From the NCBI RefSeq assembly GCF_001884735.1, contig NZ_MJAP01000018.1:43731-107730 (forward strand): a DNA stretch of 64,000 bases. Reading direction: 5' to 3'. Source of the stretch: Natronohydrobacter thiooxidans (GTDB lineage Bacteria > Pseudomonadota > Alphaproteobacteria > Rhodobacterales > Rhodobacteraceae). Below the pieces are notes generated by a model, which searched no databases, was not told the DNA's origin, and saw nothing but the letters and a program-made list of their open reading frames with translations. Both the position numbers and the translations under genes were made by a program. This document shows, in pieces, positions 35,653 through 43,952 of this stretch (its first letter is position 1; the number at the start of each line of letters is the position of its first letter).

Positions 35653-35710
35653 GGGCAGCAGGATAGGCCCATTGCCAGGACCGCTCAAGCCTTCCGCACT
35701 CCCGCGCAGA

Positions 35711-36379
35711 TCAGGCGGGCGCAAAGGCGCTCATCAGCCCGTCAAACATCGCCCGCCCGTCGGCACTCCCGTGCAGGGGCGCGAAAGCGCGCTCGGGATG
35801 CGGCATCATCCCCAGCACCCGGCGGTTCTCCGACAGGACGCCTGCAATATCATGCATCGAGCCATTGGGATTGGCGAGATAGCGAAACGCCACCCGCCCC
35901 TCGCCTTCCAGCCGCGCCAGCACTTCGGGATCGGCCATGTAATTGCCGTCATGATGCGCAATCGGCACCTGCAATTCGGCCCCGGTCGCATAGCCAGAGG
36001 TGAAGGCACTCTCGCTGGTCTCGACCCGCAGCCCCACCGTGCGGCAGATATATTTCAGATTGGCATTGCGCAACAGCGCACCGGGCAGAAGCCCCATCTC
36101 CACCAGCACCTGAAACCCGTTGCAAATGCCCAGCACATGCCCGCCCCGGCCCGCATGATCCACCACGGCCTTGCCGATGGGCGAGCGTGCCGCAATCGCC
36201 CCGCAGCGCAGATAATCGCCAAAGCTGAATCCCCCCGGAACCCCCACGATATCGGTGCCCTCGGGCAGGCTGGTATCCTTGTGCCAGACCCGCACCACCT
36301 CGGCCCCGGCCTGCTCGAAAGCCGTGGCCAGATCGCGGTCGCAATTCGATCCGGGAAAGGTAATGACAGCAGCTTTCAT
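35711..36379 (-). CDS. purQ: Phosphoribosylformylglycinamidine synthase subunit PurQ
   Basis: 222 aa class I glutamine amidotransferase: [20 protein letters not shown], nucleophile Cys in [15 protein letters not shown], His/Glu in [10 protein letters not shown]. It supplies ammonia to PurL for FGAM, step four of purine synthesis. The purS and purC genes lie upstream on the same strand, but separated by 700 bp of repeats and an alcohol dehydrogenase, so one transcript is unlikely. Confidence 0.96.
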   Translation of the reverse strand: MKAAVITFPGSNCDRDLATAFEQAGAEVVRVWHKDTSLPEGTDIVGVPGGFSFGDYLRCGAIAARSPIGKAVVDHAGRGGHVLGICNGFQVLVEMGLLPGALLRNANLKYICRTVGLRVETSESAFTSGYATGAELQVPIAHHDGNYMADPEVLARLEGEGRVAFRYLANPNGSMHDIAGVLSENRRVLGMMPHPERAFAPLHGSADGRAMFDGLMSAFAPA

Positions 36380-36580
36380 CGCGCGGCACTCCGGTCATGA
36401 GGATTGTCGCGCAGCCCATAGCGCGAAAGCACCGCCGCTGCAAAGCGAAAACCGGCGCGAGCCCCCGCTGCGCGCGCTCTGATCGCGCGCGCCCGCCTTT
36501 CATCCGGCCCAATACGCCGCAGAGGCGACGGAGGACAGCCCCCAACCGGCCCCGCAGGCTTCCGCCCCGCCCCAACCGTC

Positions 36581-37086
36581 CATTTTCTTGCTGCAAATAC
36601 TCCGGGGGGTCGCCGCAGGCGACGCCACAGGCGACGGGGGCAGCGCCCCCAACCCCGCAGATGTCCAGCGCGTCCGCCATCCGCCACGCCCGCCGCCGTC
36701 AAGCCCCTCGCAGGCTCCAGCCCAAGCCCAGCGCTTCATCCTGCCCCAAATACTCCGCAGGAAGGCACTGCTGACGACGAGGGGCAGCGCCCCCCACCAC
36801 TCCCGCGCTCAAATCCAGAGCGCCGCGCCCTCCACCGGCCCCGCAGGCTTGAGCCCCGGCGCCAACCGCCCATTTTCTTGCCGCAAAATACTCCGGGGGG
36901 TCGCCACAGGCGACGCCACAGGCGACGGGGGCAGCGCCCCCACCCTCTCCAGAGCGCCGCGCGCCGCCCACCAACCCCGCCGCCAGCAAGCCCCGAACAG
37001 GGTTCAGCCCCAGACCCAACCCTCATTTTCTTGCCGCAAATACTCCGGGGGGCGCCGCCGCAGGCGGCCGGGGGGCAGCGCCCCCC
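36581..37086 (+). repeat. Four-copy array of ~150-bp modules with CATTTTCTTGC core and G/C hairpins
   Basis: Core copies start at 36581, 36734, 36871 and 37024 (spacing 153, 137, 153). Three read CATTTTCTTGC...CAAATACTCCGGGGGG; the second is degenerate (CTTCATCCTGCCCCAAATAC). Each is followed by GGGGGCAGCGCCCCC-type hairpins, in copies one and three with CAGGCGACGCCACAGGCGAC, and preceded by a CGCAGGCTT...CCAACC stretch. The gap from 36380 to 37089 holds no supportable gene; open frames there are low-complexity. Confidence 0.75.
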
Positions 37087-37089
37087 TCT

Positions 37090-38127
37090 TCACCCTTTGA
37101 AATCCGCGATCACCGCCACCCCCGGCGCCATCGGCCCGTCAAACAGCGCCAGTTCCGCCCCCGCCTTTGACAGCCCCACCTCGCGCGCGATCATCGGCGT
37201 GAAATCCACCAGCCCCGCTTGAATCATCCCCAAAAGCGAGGGGTATTTATGCGCAGGCATTCCCCGCGTGCCGAAAAGCGCCAGATTCTTCTGATAGATC
37301 ACGCTCATATCGATCTCCATCTGCGCATGCGGCCCCGAGGGCAGACCGACCTGCACATGCCGCCCCAGCGCCCGCAGACAGCGCAAGGAGGCATTGGTGG
37401 TCTGCGCAATCCCCAGCGCCTCGACCGAGACATGCGCGCCGCCGCCGGTCAGATCGCGAATCGCCTCAGACACATCGCCCGCGCGCGCATCCAGCGCCGC
37501 CTCTGCCCCCAGCGCCAGAGCATGCTCCAGCTTCTCGGGCACCACATCGACCGCGATCACCCGCGCCCCCAGCGCCCGGCCCAGAAGCAGCGTGGCAAGC
37601 CCGATCCCGCCAGTGCCATGCACCGCCAGCCATTCACCGGGGCGCAGATTGGCCCGGTCGGTCAGCGCGTGAAAGGCGGTCGTCACCCGGCAGCCCAGAC
37701 CCGCGGCCAGCACCGGCGACATGCCCTCGGGCAGCCGTGCCAGATTATGCGCATGCGCGACAGCGATATATTCGGCGAATGCTCCGGGTTCCGCAAATCC
37801 CGGCAGGCGCTGGTCGGGGCAGGTATTCGAGACGCCCGAGCGGCAGGCCGGGCAGGAACCACAGGCCAGAATGAAGGGTGCGATCACCAGATCGCCCGGT
37901 TTCCAGCCCGCGCGCGGCCCCGCCTCGACCACTTCGCCGCAATATTCATGCCCCGGTATCTGCCCCGGTTTGACCCGCGGATGATGGCCGATCCAGCCAT
38001 GCCAGTCCGACCGGCAGATCCCGCAAGCGAGCGTGCGCAGCACGACGCCATCTTCCTCGCAAGCAGGGTCAGCCACCTGCTCGATGCTCAGATCCTTGCG
38101 GTACTCTCTCAGAACTGCGGCGCGCAT
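37090..38127 (-). CDS. Zinc-dependent alcohol dehydrogenase (MDR superfamily)
   Basis: 345 aa from ATG 38127, chosen because GGGAGGG lies upstream. Catalytic zinc ligands are in LACGICRSDWHGW (Cys) and PGHEYCGEVVEAG (His, Glu); the structural zinc loop is CGSCPACRSGVSNTC. The NAD(P) Rossmann motif is VHGTGGIGLATLL. The layout resembles acryloyl-CoA/alcohol dehydrogenases of the AdhP/Tdh group. Substrate unknown. It sits alone between the repeat array and purS. Confidence 0.9.
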   Translation of the reverse strand: MRAAVLREYRKDLSIEQVADPACEEDGVVLRTLACGICRSDWHGWIGHHPRVKPGQIPGHEYCGEVVEAGPRAGWKPGDLVIAPFILACGSCPACRSGVSNTCPDQRLPGFAEPGAFAEYIAVAHAHNLARLPEGMSPVLAAGLGCRVTTAFHALTDRANLRPGEWLAVHGTGGIGLATLLLGRALGARVIAVDVVPEKLEHALALGAEAALDARAGDVSEAIRDLTGGGAHVSVEALGIAQTTNASLRCLRALGRHVQVGLPSGPHAQMEIDMSVIYQKNLALFGTRGMPAHKYPSLLGMIQAGLVDFTPMIAREVGLSKAGAELALFDGPMAPGVAVIADFKG

Positions 38128-38200
38128 CACACCCTCCCTGCACATGTTCAGGAAAGATGCTGCCCCGCGCTGCGACCCGCGTCAATCGGCCAGTTGCGGC

Positions 38201-38440
38201 TCAGGCAGGCTCGACGCGGTAGCTCTCGATCACCGTATTCGCCAAGAGCTTCTCGCACATCTGCTGTGCCGCCGCTTCGGCGCGGGCGGCATCCGTCTCA
38301 GCCAGATCGAGTTCAATCATCTTGCCCTGACGGACCGAATTCACGCCCTCAAACCCCAGCGCGCCCAGCGCATGCCGGATCGCCTCGCCCTGCGGATCCA
38401 GAACCCCGGCTTTCAGCGTGACAAATACACGGTATTTCAT
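38201..38440 (-). CDS. purS: Phosphoribosylformylglycinamidine synthase subunit PurS
   Basis: 79 aa from ATG 38440 (MKYRVFVTLKAGVLDPQGEA); a TTG at 38446 has a better-placed GAGG, so two extra residues are possible. The family pattern continues with LGFEGVNSVRQGKMIEL. PurS is the small structural subunit of the PurLQS complex. It ends downstream of purC with 15 bases between them, so purC-purS form an operon. Confidence 0.95.
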   Translation of the reverse strand: MKYRVFVTLKAGVLDPQGEAIRHALGALGFEGVNSVRQGKMIELDLAETDAARAEAAAQQMCEKLLANTVIESYRVEPA

Positions 38441-38455
38441 GGCCAAACGCGCCTC

Positions 38456-39217
38456 TCAGTTCATCAGTTTCGGACGGGTGATCGGGGTGGGCGATTTGGG
38501 CATCACCCCCAGACGCCGCGCCACTTCGGAATAGGCATCAGTCAGATTGCCCAGATCGCGGCGGAACACATCCTTGTCCAGCTTCTGCCCGGTCTTGATA
38601 TCCCACAGGCGGCAACTGTCGGGGCTGATCTCATCGGCCACGACCAGCCGCTGCATATCGCCGTCGAACTGACGCCCGATCTCGATCTTGAAATCCACCA
38701 GCCTGATACCGACCGCCAGCATGATCCCCGACAGGAAATCATTCACCCGAACGGCAAGCGCGACGATATCATCCAGATCCTGATGGCTCGCCCAGTTGAA
38801 GGCCAGAATCTGATCCTCTGTCACCAGCGGATCACCCAGCGCGTCATCCTTGTAGTAAAATTCGATGATCGGGCGCGGCAGTTGTGTGCCCTCCTCGATC
38901 CCCAGCCGCTTCGACATCGAGCCTGCGGCGATATTGCGCACCACCACTTCCAGCGGAATGATCTCGACCGCGCGGATCAGCTGCTCGCGCATATTGATGC
39001 GGCGGATGAAATGCGTGGGCACCCCGATCTGGTTCAGCCCGTTCATCACGAACTCGGACAGGAAGTTGTTGAGCACCCCCTTGCCCTCGATCACATCGCG
39101 CTTCTCGGCATTGAAGGCGGTGGCATCATCCTTGAAATACTGCACCAGCGTGCCCGGCTCGGGGCCTTCATAGAGAATCTTGGCCTTGCCCTCATAGACC
39201 TTGGTGCGGCGTGCCAT
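38456..39217 (-). CDS. purC: SAICAR synthase (phosphoribosylaminoimidazole-succinocarboxamide synthase)
   Basis: 253 aa, full length. Conserved blocks: [26 protein letters not shown], the [15 protein letters not shown] segment, and the signature [14 protein letters not shown] and [13 protein letters not shown]. It joins CAIR and aspartate using ATP in purine synthesis. First gene of purC-purS. Confidence 0.97.
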   Translation of the reverse strand: MARRTKVYEGKAKILYEGPEPGTLVQYFKDDATAFNAEKRDVIEGKGVLNNFLSEFVMNGLNQIGVPTHFIRRINMREQLIRAVEIIPLEVVVRNIAAGSMSKRLGIEEGTQLPRPIIEFYYKDDALGDPLVTEDQILAFNWASHQDLDDIVALAVRVNDFLSGIMLAVGIRLVDFKIEIGRQFDGDMQRLVVADEISPDSCRLWDIKTGQKLDKDVFRRDLGNLTDAYSEVARRLGVMPKSPTPITRPKLMN

Positions 39218-39392
39218 TCATCTTCTCCAGTGCTGATCGGGGTTCGCGGCGTGTCTCGCTGCCCTATAGCCGCTCTGTGCTTTCAGGGCAAGGCAGCCTG
39301 TTTGCGCAGCCGCCCCCGGTTTTGTCCTTGCGGGCCCGCACGCGAGAAGCCATATCTTGATCAACATCCCGACCACCAGAAAGAGGCCAGAC

Positions 39393-39704
39393 ATGACCAC
39401 ATTCCAGGACCGCGAACGCGCTTTCGAGAATAAATTTGCCCATGATCAGGAAATGGTGTTCAAGGCCATCGCGCGGCGCAACAAGAAGCTGGGCCTCTGG
39501 GCAGGCACCCTTCTGGGCAAGACCGGTTCCGGCGTCGAGGCCTATGCGATGGAAGTGATCCGCGCCGATTTCGAGGAAGCGGGCCATGAGGATGTGGTGC
39601 GCAAGGTCATGGCCGATCTGGCAGGGGTGGCCGATGAAGCCACGATCCGCGCGAAGATGGCCGAGTTCCTGACCGAGGCCAAGGCCGAGCTGGCCGAAGG
39701 CTGA
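39393..39704 (+). CDS. F1-ATPase inhibitor zeta subunit (DUF1476)
   Basis: 103 aa from ATG 39393 (MTTFQDRERAFENKFAHD) with GAGG upstream. The sequence matches the alphaproteobacterial DUF1476 family, whose Paracoccus denitrificans member is the zeta subunit that blocks ATP hydrolysis by F1F0 through its N-terminal helix; here that region is residues 1-18 followed by ARRNKKLGLWAGTLLGK and a four-helix C-terminal part. Single gene between purC and bmt, not with atp genes, as usual for zeta. Confidence 0.9.
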   Translation: MTTFQDRERAFENKFAHDQEMVFKAIARRNKKLGLWAGTLLGKTGSGVEAYAMEVIRADFEEAGHEDVVRKVMADLAGVADEATIRAKMAEFLTEAKAELAEG

Positions 39705-39931
39705 TCCGCAGCTCCCGAACACAGCCCCCGAACGCAGCCCCGAGACCCCGGAACCCAGGGCAGCCCCTGCCGCCCGCCCCGGACCAGAGCGCCGGTTCCT
39801 GCGCCGCAAGTGAACCGGCCTCATCATCCTCATGCGCAATATGAATTTGCCTCATCGCCCGGACTATGCGAGGGGGAACAAAACCCCGCCCGCGCGAGTC
39901 GGGGGTGGGACAGCATGGGAAAGGCGCAGGA

Positions 39932-40963
39932 ATGAGCGACGCATTGACGAAAATGCTGGCCAGCCGGGACTGGATTCTGGCCGATGGGGCGACAGGCACC
40001 AATCTTTTCAACATGGGTCTGGCCTCGGGCGATGCGCCGGAACTCTGGAACGCCGACGAGCCCGAAAAAATCCGCACCCTCTATCGCGGCGCGGTCAATG
40101 CCGGGTCGGATCTCTTCCTGACCAACACTTTCGGCGGCAATGCCAGCCGCCTGAAACTGCACAACGCCCAATCCCGCGTCCATGAGCTGAACCGCCTTGG
40201 TGCCGAACTGGGCCGCGAAGTGGCCGATAGCGCGGGCCGCCCGGTCATCGTCGCAGGCTCGGTCGGCCCCACCGGCGAGATCATGGCGCCGATGGGCGCG
40301 CTCACCCATGAACTCGCGGTCGAGATGTTCCATGAACAGGCCGAAGGGCTGAAAGCGGGCGGCGCCGATGTGCTCTGGGTCGAGACCATCTCCGCCCCCG
40401 AAGAATACAAGGCTGCCGCCGAGGCCGCAGCGCTCGCTGGCATGCCCTGGTGCGGCACCATGAGTTTCGACACTGCCGGGCGCACCATGATGGGCGTCAC
40501 CTCTGCTGCCATGGCGCAGATGGTGGGCAAGCTGAAACACAAGCCGCTCGCCTTCGGCGCGAATTGCGGCGTCGGCGCCTCGGATCTCCTGCGCACCGTG
40601 CTGGGTTTTGTCGAGGCAGGCACGGACCTGCCGATCATCGCCAAGGGCAATGCCGGGATCCCGAAATACCATGACGGGCATATCCATTACGACGGCACGC
40701 CTGCGCTGATGGCCGATTATGCCGTGCTCGCCCGCGATTGCGGCGCGCGCATCATCGGCGGCTGCTGCGGCACCATGCCCGAACATCTGCGCTCCATGCG
40801 CGCGGCGCTGGAAAGCCGCGCCCCCGGCCCCCGCCCTTCGCTCGATCAGATCAAATCGGCTTTGGGCGGCTTCTCCTCCGCCGTGGACGGCACCGAAGCC
40901 GATGGCGCAGGCCCGGTCTCGCGCCGCCCCCGCACGGGCGGCAGACGCCGCAGCGAGAGCTAG
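39932..40963 (+). CDS. bmt: Homocysteine S-methyltransferase domain protein (split MetH part 1; annotated betaine--homocysteine methyltransferase)
   Basis: 343 aa from ATG 39932 (MSDALTKMLASRDWILADGA). The fold is a homocysteine methyltransferase barrel; zinc ligands appear in FGANCGVGASDLL and IIGGCCGTMPEHLRS, and IVAGSVGPTGEI is the family block. On its own it would be called Bmt. The gene directly downstream encodes a corrinoid-binding protein, matching the split, cobalamin-dependent methionine synthase described in Rhodobacterales such as Phaeobacter inhibens. A methyl-H4folate-binding domain and a reactivation domain are not in the window. Confidence 0.88.
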   Translation: MSDALTKMLASRDWILADGATGTNLFNMGLASGDAPELWNADEPEKIRTLYRGAVNAGSDLFLTNTFGGNASRLKLHNAQSRVHELNRLGAELGREVADSAGRPVIVAGSVGPTGEIMAPMGALTHELAVEMFHEQAEGLKAGGADVLWVETISAPEEYKAAAEAAALAGMPWCGTMSFDTAGRTMMGVTSAAMAQMVGKLKHKPLAFGANCGVGASDLLRTVLGFVEAGTDLPIIAKGNAGIPKYHDGHIHYDGTPALMADYAVLARDCGARIIGGCCGTMPEHLRSMRAALESRAPGPRPSLDQIKSALGGFSSAVDGTEADGAGPVSRRPRTGGRRRSES

Positions 40964-41083
40964 AAGTCGCGGCAAAGCTGGCCCATGTCGCAATTGGAAA
41001 AGTCCCGATCCGCAATCTGAACCAAAGCACAAGATAGACCTGAGTATCCCCGCATCCGGGGTCTGGCCGTGAAGGAAAGCGCC

Positions 41084-41785
41084 ATGTCCGACGAAGAAGA
41101 AATCATCCTCTCCGAACTCGCCGATGACGAACTCGTCGAACAGATGATGGACGATCTCTATGACGGGATGAAAGACGAGATCGAAGAGGGTGTGAACATC
41201 CTGCTCGAACGCGGCTGGACCCCTTACGACATCCTGACCAAGGCGCTGGTCGCAGGCATGACCATTGTCGGCCACGATTTCCGCGACGGCATCCTGTTCG
41301 TGCCCGAAGTGCTGCTGGCCGCCAATGCGATGAAAGCGGGCATGGCGATCCTCAAGCCCCTGCTGGTCGAAACCGGTGCGCCCCGCATGGGCAAGATGGT
41401 CATCGGCACCGTCAAGGGCGATATCCACGATATCGGCAAGAACCTTGTCGCGATGATGATGGAAGGCGCCGGGTTCGAAGTGGTCGATCTCGGCATCAAC
41501 AACGCGGTTGAAGCCTATCTCGAAGCGCTCGAGTCTGAGCAGCCCGATATCCTCGGCATGTCCGCGCTGCTGACCACGACCATGCCCTATATGAAAGTCG
41601 TGATCGACACGCTGATCGCCCAGGGCAAGCGCGACGATTATATCGTGCTGGTGGGCGGTGCGCCGCTGAACGAGGAATTCGGCCGCGCTATCGGCGCCGA
41701 CGCCTATTGCCGCGACGCTGCTGTTGCCGTTGAGACTGCGAAAGAATTCGTGGCGCGCAAGCACAACCAGATGGCGGCGGGCTGA
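41084..41785 (+). CDS. Corrinoid (cobalamin)-binding protein, MetH cap and B12 domains (split MetH part 2)
   Basis: 233 aa from ATG 41084 with AAGGA seven bases upstream. N-terminal four-helix cap domain (residues 1-105) then a cobalamin domain with the DxHxxG ligand GDIHDIGKNLVAMMME (His about 128), GFEVVDLGI and VLVGGAPLNEEFG. This class carries a methyl group on cobalt between a donor protein and homocysteine methyltransferases. It follows bmt by 120 bases and should work with it in methionine synthesis. Confidence 0.92.
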   Translation: MSDEEEIILSELADDELVEQMMDDLYDGMKDEIEEGVNILLERGWTPYDILTKALVAGMTIVGHDFRDGILFVPEVLLAANAMKAGMAILKPLLVETGAPRMGKMVIGTVKGDIHDIGKNLVAMMMEGAGFEVVDLGINNAVEAYLEALESEQPDILGMSALLTTTMPYMKVVIDTLIAQGKRDDYIVLVGGAPLNEEFGRAIGADAYCRDAAVAVETAKEFVARKHNQMAAG

Positions 41786-41812
41786 GGCTTCAGCTTTGCG
41801 CTGGATTTGAGG

Positions 41813-41842
41813 GGGCAGACCGGTTTGCGGTCTGCCCTTTTG
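41813..41842 (+). terminator. Intrinsic terminator after the corrinoid-protein gene
   Basis: Perfect 10-base arms GGGCAGACCG / CGGTCTGCCC around GTTTG, followed by TTTTGC, 28 bases after the stop codon. Confidence 0.75.
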
Positions 41843-41855
41843 CTTTGGGCGCGCG

Positions 41856-41958
41856 AGCGCCCTTCCCGATCAGCCTGCGCCACAGCCCGCTTTCACCCGC
41901 CCTGCCTTCATCTTGCCGAAAATACTCTCACTGAGTGGCAACGGGCCGCAAGGCCCGG
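41856..41958 (+). repeat. 105-bp dispersed repeat, copy 2
   Basis: Matches 21045-21149 almost base for base at the start (AGCGCCCTTCCCGATCAGCC), with a CTTCATCTTGCC-AAATACTC core at 41906-41927 and the same GGGCC-GCAA-GGCCC end. It is part of the 606-bp gap 41786-42391, which has no supportable gene. Confidence 0.7.
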
Positions 41959-42098
41959 CGCTTCCCTCTCCTCTCCCCCCATGCGGCACCAAGCCGCGCT
42001 GTCGAGGGCGGAAAAGATGCCGCGCAGCGGGACGAGGCGCACAAGGGGGAGACACCGACAATGCACCACCTTCGCCCTACTTCCCGCCCGGCACCGCC

Positions 42099-42152
42099 GG
42101 GCAGCGCCCGCGAATGGCAAGGGAGGGCGGGCGGGCCATGAGCGGGCGCTTC
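42099..42152 (+). repeat. GGGCAGCGCCCGCGAATGGCA-type dispersed repeat, copy 2
   Basis: Counterpart of 11203-11257: GGGCAGCGCCCGCGAATGGC, then GGCGGGCGGGCCATGAGC and GGGCGCTT, in the same orientation. Confidence 0.6.
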
Positions 42153-42335
42153 TTGACGCCGGGAATATCCGCAACACCAAGCCCCACGGATTGCCCCGAG
42201 GCGGCATCGATACGATCTGTTCACCTTGAATCCCGATGATTAACGGGGCGATTCTCTGTTCTTCCCGCCCGGCAACGCCGCGCGCTCCGGTAATTTTCGC
42301 CTGTCAAAATCAGCTTTCAGCGGATGAAAAAAGAA

Positions 42336-42360
42336 CCCCGCGACAGACGCGGGTTTTTTT
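42336..42360. terminator. Bidirectional intrinsic terminator before the fpr stop
   Basis: CCCGCG-ACAGA-CGCGGG hairpin followed by TTTTTTT on the plus strand; the minus strand reads the same stem followed by TTCTTTTTT. It ends 31 bases from the fpr stop, so it can terminate fpr. Confidence 0.75.
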
Positions 42361-42391
42361 CACCTGATGAAAGGCTTTTTCAAATCAACAT

Positions 42392-43201
42392 CTAGTCGAC
42401 GAAAGCCTTTTCCACCACATATTCTGCGGGGGCAGAGTTCGCCCCTTCGCGCAGGCCCGCTTCTTCCAGTATCTTCTTGATATCCAAGTTGAAATCCAGC
42501 GATCCGCAGACCATCGCCCGGTCAATCGCCGGATCCAGCGGCGGGATGCCCAGATCAGAGAAAACCTTGCCGGACAACAGGTTATCGGTCACTCTTCCCA
42601 TATTCGCACTCGGCTCGCGCGTCGTCGCCGGGTAATACAAGAGCTTGCCCTCGACCAGTTCCCCGATCAGCGGATCCTCCGGCAGCGCCTCGATCAGGTT
42701 TCTGCCATAGGTCAGTTCCGCCGCCTCGCGGCAGGTATGCATGACGATAACCTGTTGATATTTCTCCCAGGTTTCCGGGTCGCGCAAGAGCGAGGCAAAG
42801 GGCGCAATCCCGGTTCCGGTGGCCAGCATCCACAGCCGCTTGCCGGGCAGCAGCGCATCAAGCACTAGCGTTCCGACCGGTTTTGGCCGCAAGATGATGG
42901 GGTCGCCGGGCTGGATATGCTGCAGGCGCGAGGTCAGCGGGCCATCCGGCACTTTGATGGAATAGAATTCCAACTCCTCGTCCCATGACGGCGAAGCTAT
43001 TGAATAAGCTCGCAAAACTGGCTTGCCATTATCGCCCATCAGCCCGATCATCACGAACTCGCCCGAGCGGAAGCGCAGGCTTTGCGGGCGCGAGCAGCGA
43101 AAGGCAAAAAGCCTGTCGGTATAATGGGTTACGCTTGTGACCACCTGCGCATCGGGCAGCGTGGGGGTGGCTTTCGGCGGGGTGACACTCGTCTCGGTCA
43201 T
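42392..43201 (-). CDS. fpr: Ferredoxin/flavodoxin--NADP+ reductase
   Basis: 269 aa, bacterial subclass I/II type. FAD-binding LRAYSIASPSWDEELEFYSI (about 64-83), the NADP-binding LATGTGIAPFASLLRDPE, and the C-terminal EYVVEKAFVD typical of Rhodobacter capsulatus-type FPR. It exchanges electrons between NADPH and ferredoxin or flavodoxin in redox balance and oxidative stress. An FNR-type site lies 82 bases upstream of the start codon. Divergent from the Lrp gene. Confidence 0.95.
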   Translation of the reverse strand: MTETSVTPPKATPTLPDAQVVTSVTHYTDRLFAFRCSRPQSLRFRSGEFVMIGLMGDNGKPVLRAYSIASPSWDEELEFYSIKVPDGPLTSRLQHIQPGDPIILRPKPVGTLVLDALLPGKRLWMLATGTGIAPFASLLRDPETWEKYQQVIVMHTCREAAELTYGRNLIEALPEDPLIGELVEGKLLYYPATTREPSANMGRVTDNLLSGKVFSDLGIPPLDPAIDRAMVCGSLDFNLDIKKILEEAGLREGANSAPAEYVVEKAFVD

Positions 43202-43282
43202 CGGGTTCCGGCTTTCGGTTCAACAGATATCAGGTCCGCTCAGACCCGGTCGCAGGACTATCCGGCCCCCCGCCCATACGCT

Positions 43283-43296
43283 TTGACCGAGGTCAA
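43283..43296. promoter_or_regulatory. FNR/FixK-type binding site in the fpr-lrp intergenic region
   Basis: TTGAC-CGAG-GTCAA, a perfect inverted repeat matching the TTGAy-N4-rTCAA consensus of FnrL/FixK/DNR-type regulators in Rhodobacteraceae. The position fits oxygen- or NO-dependent control of fpr. Confidence 0.55.
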
Positions 43297-43418
43297 GATC
43301 AAGCCCGCCACCGGCCCGAAAACAGCGCCACTGGAACAGATTTCCACTTGCGCGGTATGTCATTGTACAGATTGGAAAATTGTTCTAGTTTTCCCTCCGG
43401 ATCAACGGAGTAATTCAC

Positions 43419-43895
43419 ATGGCCTCAGGACTAGATGATCTCGACCGGCGCATCCTTGCCGAGTTGCAGCAGGATGCCAGCCAGTCGCTCGATGACATTG
43501 CGCAAAAGGTCAATTCCAGCAAGACCCCGGTCTGGAACCGCATCCGCAAGCTGCGCAAACTGGGCGTGATCACCCGCGACACAGTGCTTCTGGACCCCGA
43601 AGCCCTTGGTCTGGAAGCCTGTTTTTTCGTTCTGGTCCGCACTTCGGCGCATGAGAAGGACTGGCAGGCGCGTTTCCTCCATGCCGTCCGCGCCCGCCCC
43701 GAAGTCATGGAAGCCCACCGGCTTGCGGGCGATATTGACTATATCCTGAAAGTTCGCGTCCCCAATGCCCGCGCCTATGACCGTTTCTATCAGGCGCTGA
43801 TTTCCGAAGTCAGCATCCATAACGTGACCGCATTGCTGTCGATGGAGGAAATCAAGTTCACCACCGAGATGCCGCTGGAACACACGAAAACCTGA
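43419..43895 (+). CDS. Lrp/AsnC family transcriptional regulator
   Basis: 158 aa from ATG 43419 (GGAG upstream). AsnC-type helix-turn-helix: LDDLDRRILAELQQDASQSL, DDIAQKVNSSKTPVWNRI, RKLRKLGVIT. The RAM effector domain follows (ACFFVLVRTSAHEKDW ... DIDYILKVRVPNARAYDRF). GGAAAA-N9-TTTTCC at 43374-43394, just upstream, may be its own operator. Effector amino acid unknown. Confidence 0.92.
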   Translation: MASGLDDLDRRILAELQQDASQSLDDIAQKVNSSKTPVWNRIRKLRKLGVITRDTVLLDPEALGLEACFFVLVRTSAHEKDWQARFLHAVRARPEVMEAHRLAGDIDYILKVRVPNARAYDRFYQALISEVSIHNVTALLSMEEIKFTTEMPLEHTKT

Positions 43896-43952
43896 TCACG
43901 CCTCCGCGAAATCCGGCCTAGGGTGGTGGCACGATGATTTGAGGAGGAATCC

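Noticed and set aside
36397..36774. Protein-coding gene in the repeat array
   Set aside because: Frames are Pro/Arg-rich low complexity that follow the GC-rich repeats, with no ribosome-binding site and no matching domain on either strand.
36581..37086. CRISPR array
   Set aside because: Repeat units are about 150 bp, degenerate and internally structured, with no 25-40-bp repeats, no unique spacers and no cas genes.
39705..39931. Cobalamin riboswitch upstream of bmt
   Set aside because: I could not find a B12-box-like segment (GCCACTG type) or a large paired leader in this 227-bp gap.
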